Shown: positions 24,798 through 25,088 of the stretch, piece by piece | Numbering within the stretch: position 1 is the first letter of the stretch | Layout: each line of letters opens with the position of its first letter | Source: Phycisphaerales bacterium UBA1845 | GTDB lineage: Bacteria; Planctomycetota; Phycisphaerae; UBA1845 | Direction of reading: 5' to 3' | Assembly: GCA_002338715.1 (NCBI GenBank) | Contig: DDIR01000085.1 | Location: 18,515 to 43,602 of the forward strand | DNA: 25,088 nucleotides | Translations under genes and position numbers: made by a program | Notes under the pieces: model-generated | Told to the model about the DNA's origin: nothing | The model's input: the letters and a program-made list of their open reading frames with translations, nothing else | Databases searched by the model: none

Positions 24798-25088
24798 TTA
24801 GTCGCGGAACTTGATCCTCAGTTCATTCTCGTAATGACAATTCGGACAAGGAACCGGGAAATAGCGAATCTCGTCGAGTCGGTTGTACTTGTCGTATTCG
24901 TACATGCTGGCATACATCACGAGCATGGTCGGGCATTTCTTGCAGGCACGCTCAATGATGCACGGGAACTCGGTGAAACGGGCATAGTCATTGAGGTGGG
25001 CGCGACAATCCTGGTGCATCGGGCCCGTGCGGACCGGTCGTTCGGGGCGTCGGTCACGATCGCCTGGTCTGGCGACGGGTGGACGCGG
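24798..25088 (-). CDS. Zinc-ribbon-type protein, 5' end beyond the window
   Basis: The frame is open to the right edge, so the gene is probably truncated by the window; ATG 25019 is the only internal candidate start and has no ribosome-binding site. The visible upstream codons encode a Pro/Arg/Asp-rich tail (for example PGDRDRRPERPVRTGP). The part after the Met (73 residues) has C-x2-C (CKKC) and, 27 residues later, CPNC, a likely zinc ribbon, plus two further Cys in QDC and FPC. The ending NELRIKFRD is unremarkable. No family or function was recognised. Confidence 0.55.
   Translation of the reverse strand, partial: PRPPVARPGDRDRRPERPVRTGPMHQDCRAHLNDYARFTEFPCIIERACKKCPTMLVMYASMYEYDKYNRLDEIRYFPVPCPNCHYENELRIKFRD

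Overview
The window reads as chromosomal DNA from a Planctomycetota bacterium, probably of the Phycisphaerae type; this is an inference. The basis is two secreted proteins with short dockerin-like Asp/Asn-Gly repeats near their C-termini, a small membrane-anchored zinc-ribbon protein of the 'CPECG' kind common in this phylum, a DUF7453-like exported protein, and moderately high GC. No rRNA, tRNA, CRISPR array, transposase or phage gene was seen.

Layout. (1) Bases 3-3920, plus strand: the 3' end of ptsI (PTS enzyme I), a DUF2344 radical-SAM-linked protein, and an RNase E/G whose long disordered extension is at the N-terminus. (2) 4077-6521, plus strand: an exported repeat protein with a dockerin-like segment, a small multi-pass membrane protein, and a 59-residue zinc-ribbon membrane protein. 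(3) 6573-17653, minus strand: a tight nine-gene operon. In transcription order it encodes a fatty acyl-CoA reductase with a degenerate HAD domain, a thioester-reductase-like SDR, a polysaccharide pyruvyl transferase family protein, an acyl-CoA ligase, an enoyl-CoA hydratase, an acyl carrier protein, a second acyl-activating ligase, a diacylglycerol-kinase-family lipid kinase and a PlsC acyltransferase. (4) 17907-20230, minus strand: a NarL-type response regulator and a hybrid histidine kinase whose ATP-binding domain looks degenerate. (5) 20579-25088: a secreted GSDH-family (sorbosone/glucose dehydrogenase-like) protein with a dockerin-like tail, a convergent lipoprotein, an M49-like metallopeptidase and, at the right edge, a partial zinc-ribbon protein.

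The most interesting part is the nine-gene operon. Seven of its eight gene junctions abut or overlap, most as 4-base ATGA/GTGA overlaps, so the proteins are probably made in fixed proportion. The set can activate fatty acids (two ligases, one ACP), modify the chain (crotonase), reduce the acyl thioester to an aldehyde or alcohol (FAR and SDR), and phosphorylate and acylate a lipid backbone (DAGK-like kinase, PlsC). The pyruvyl-transferase-like protein may modify a polar group. No ketosynthase and no FAD-dependent alkylglycerone-phosphate synthase lie in the window, so this is neither a polyketide cluster nor a complete classical ether-lipid pathway. I infer a pathway for an unusual membrane or surface lipid and do not recognise it as a described system. 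The neighbouring two-component pair is a possible but unproven regulator.
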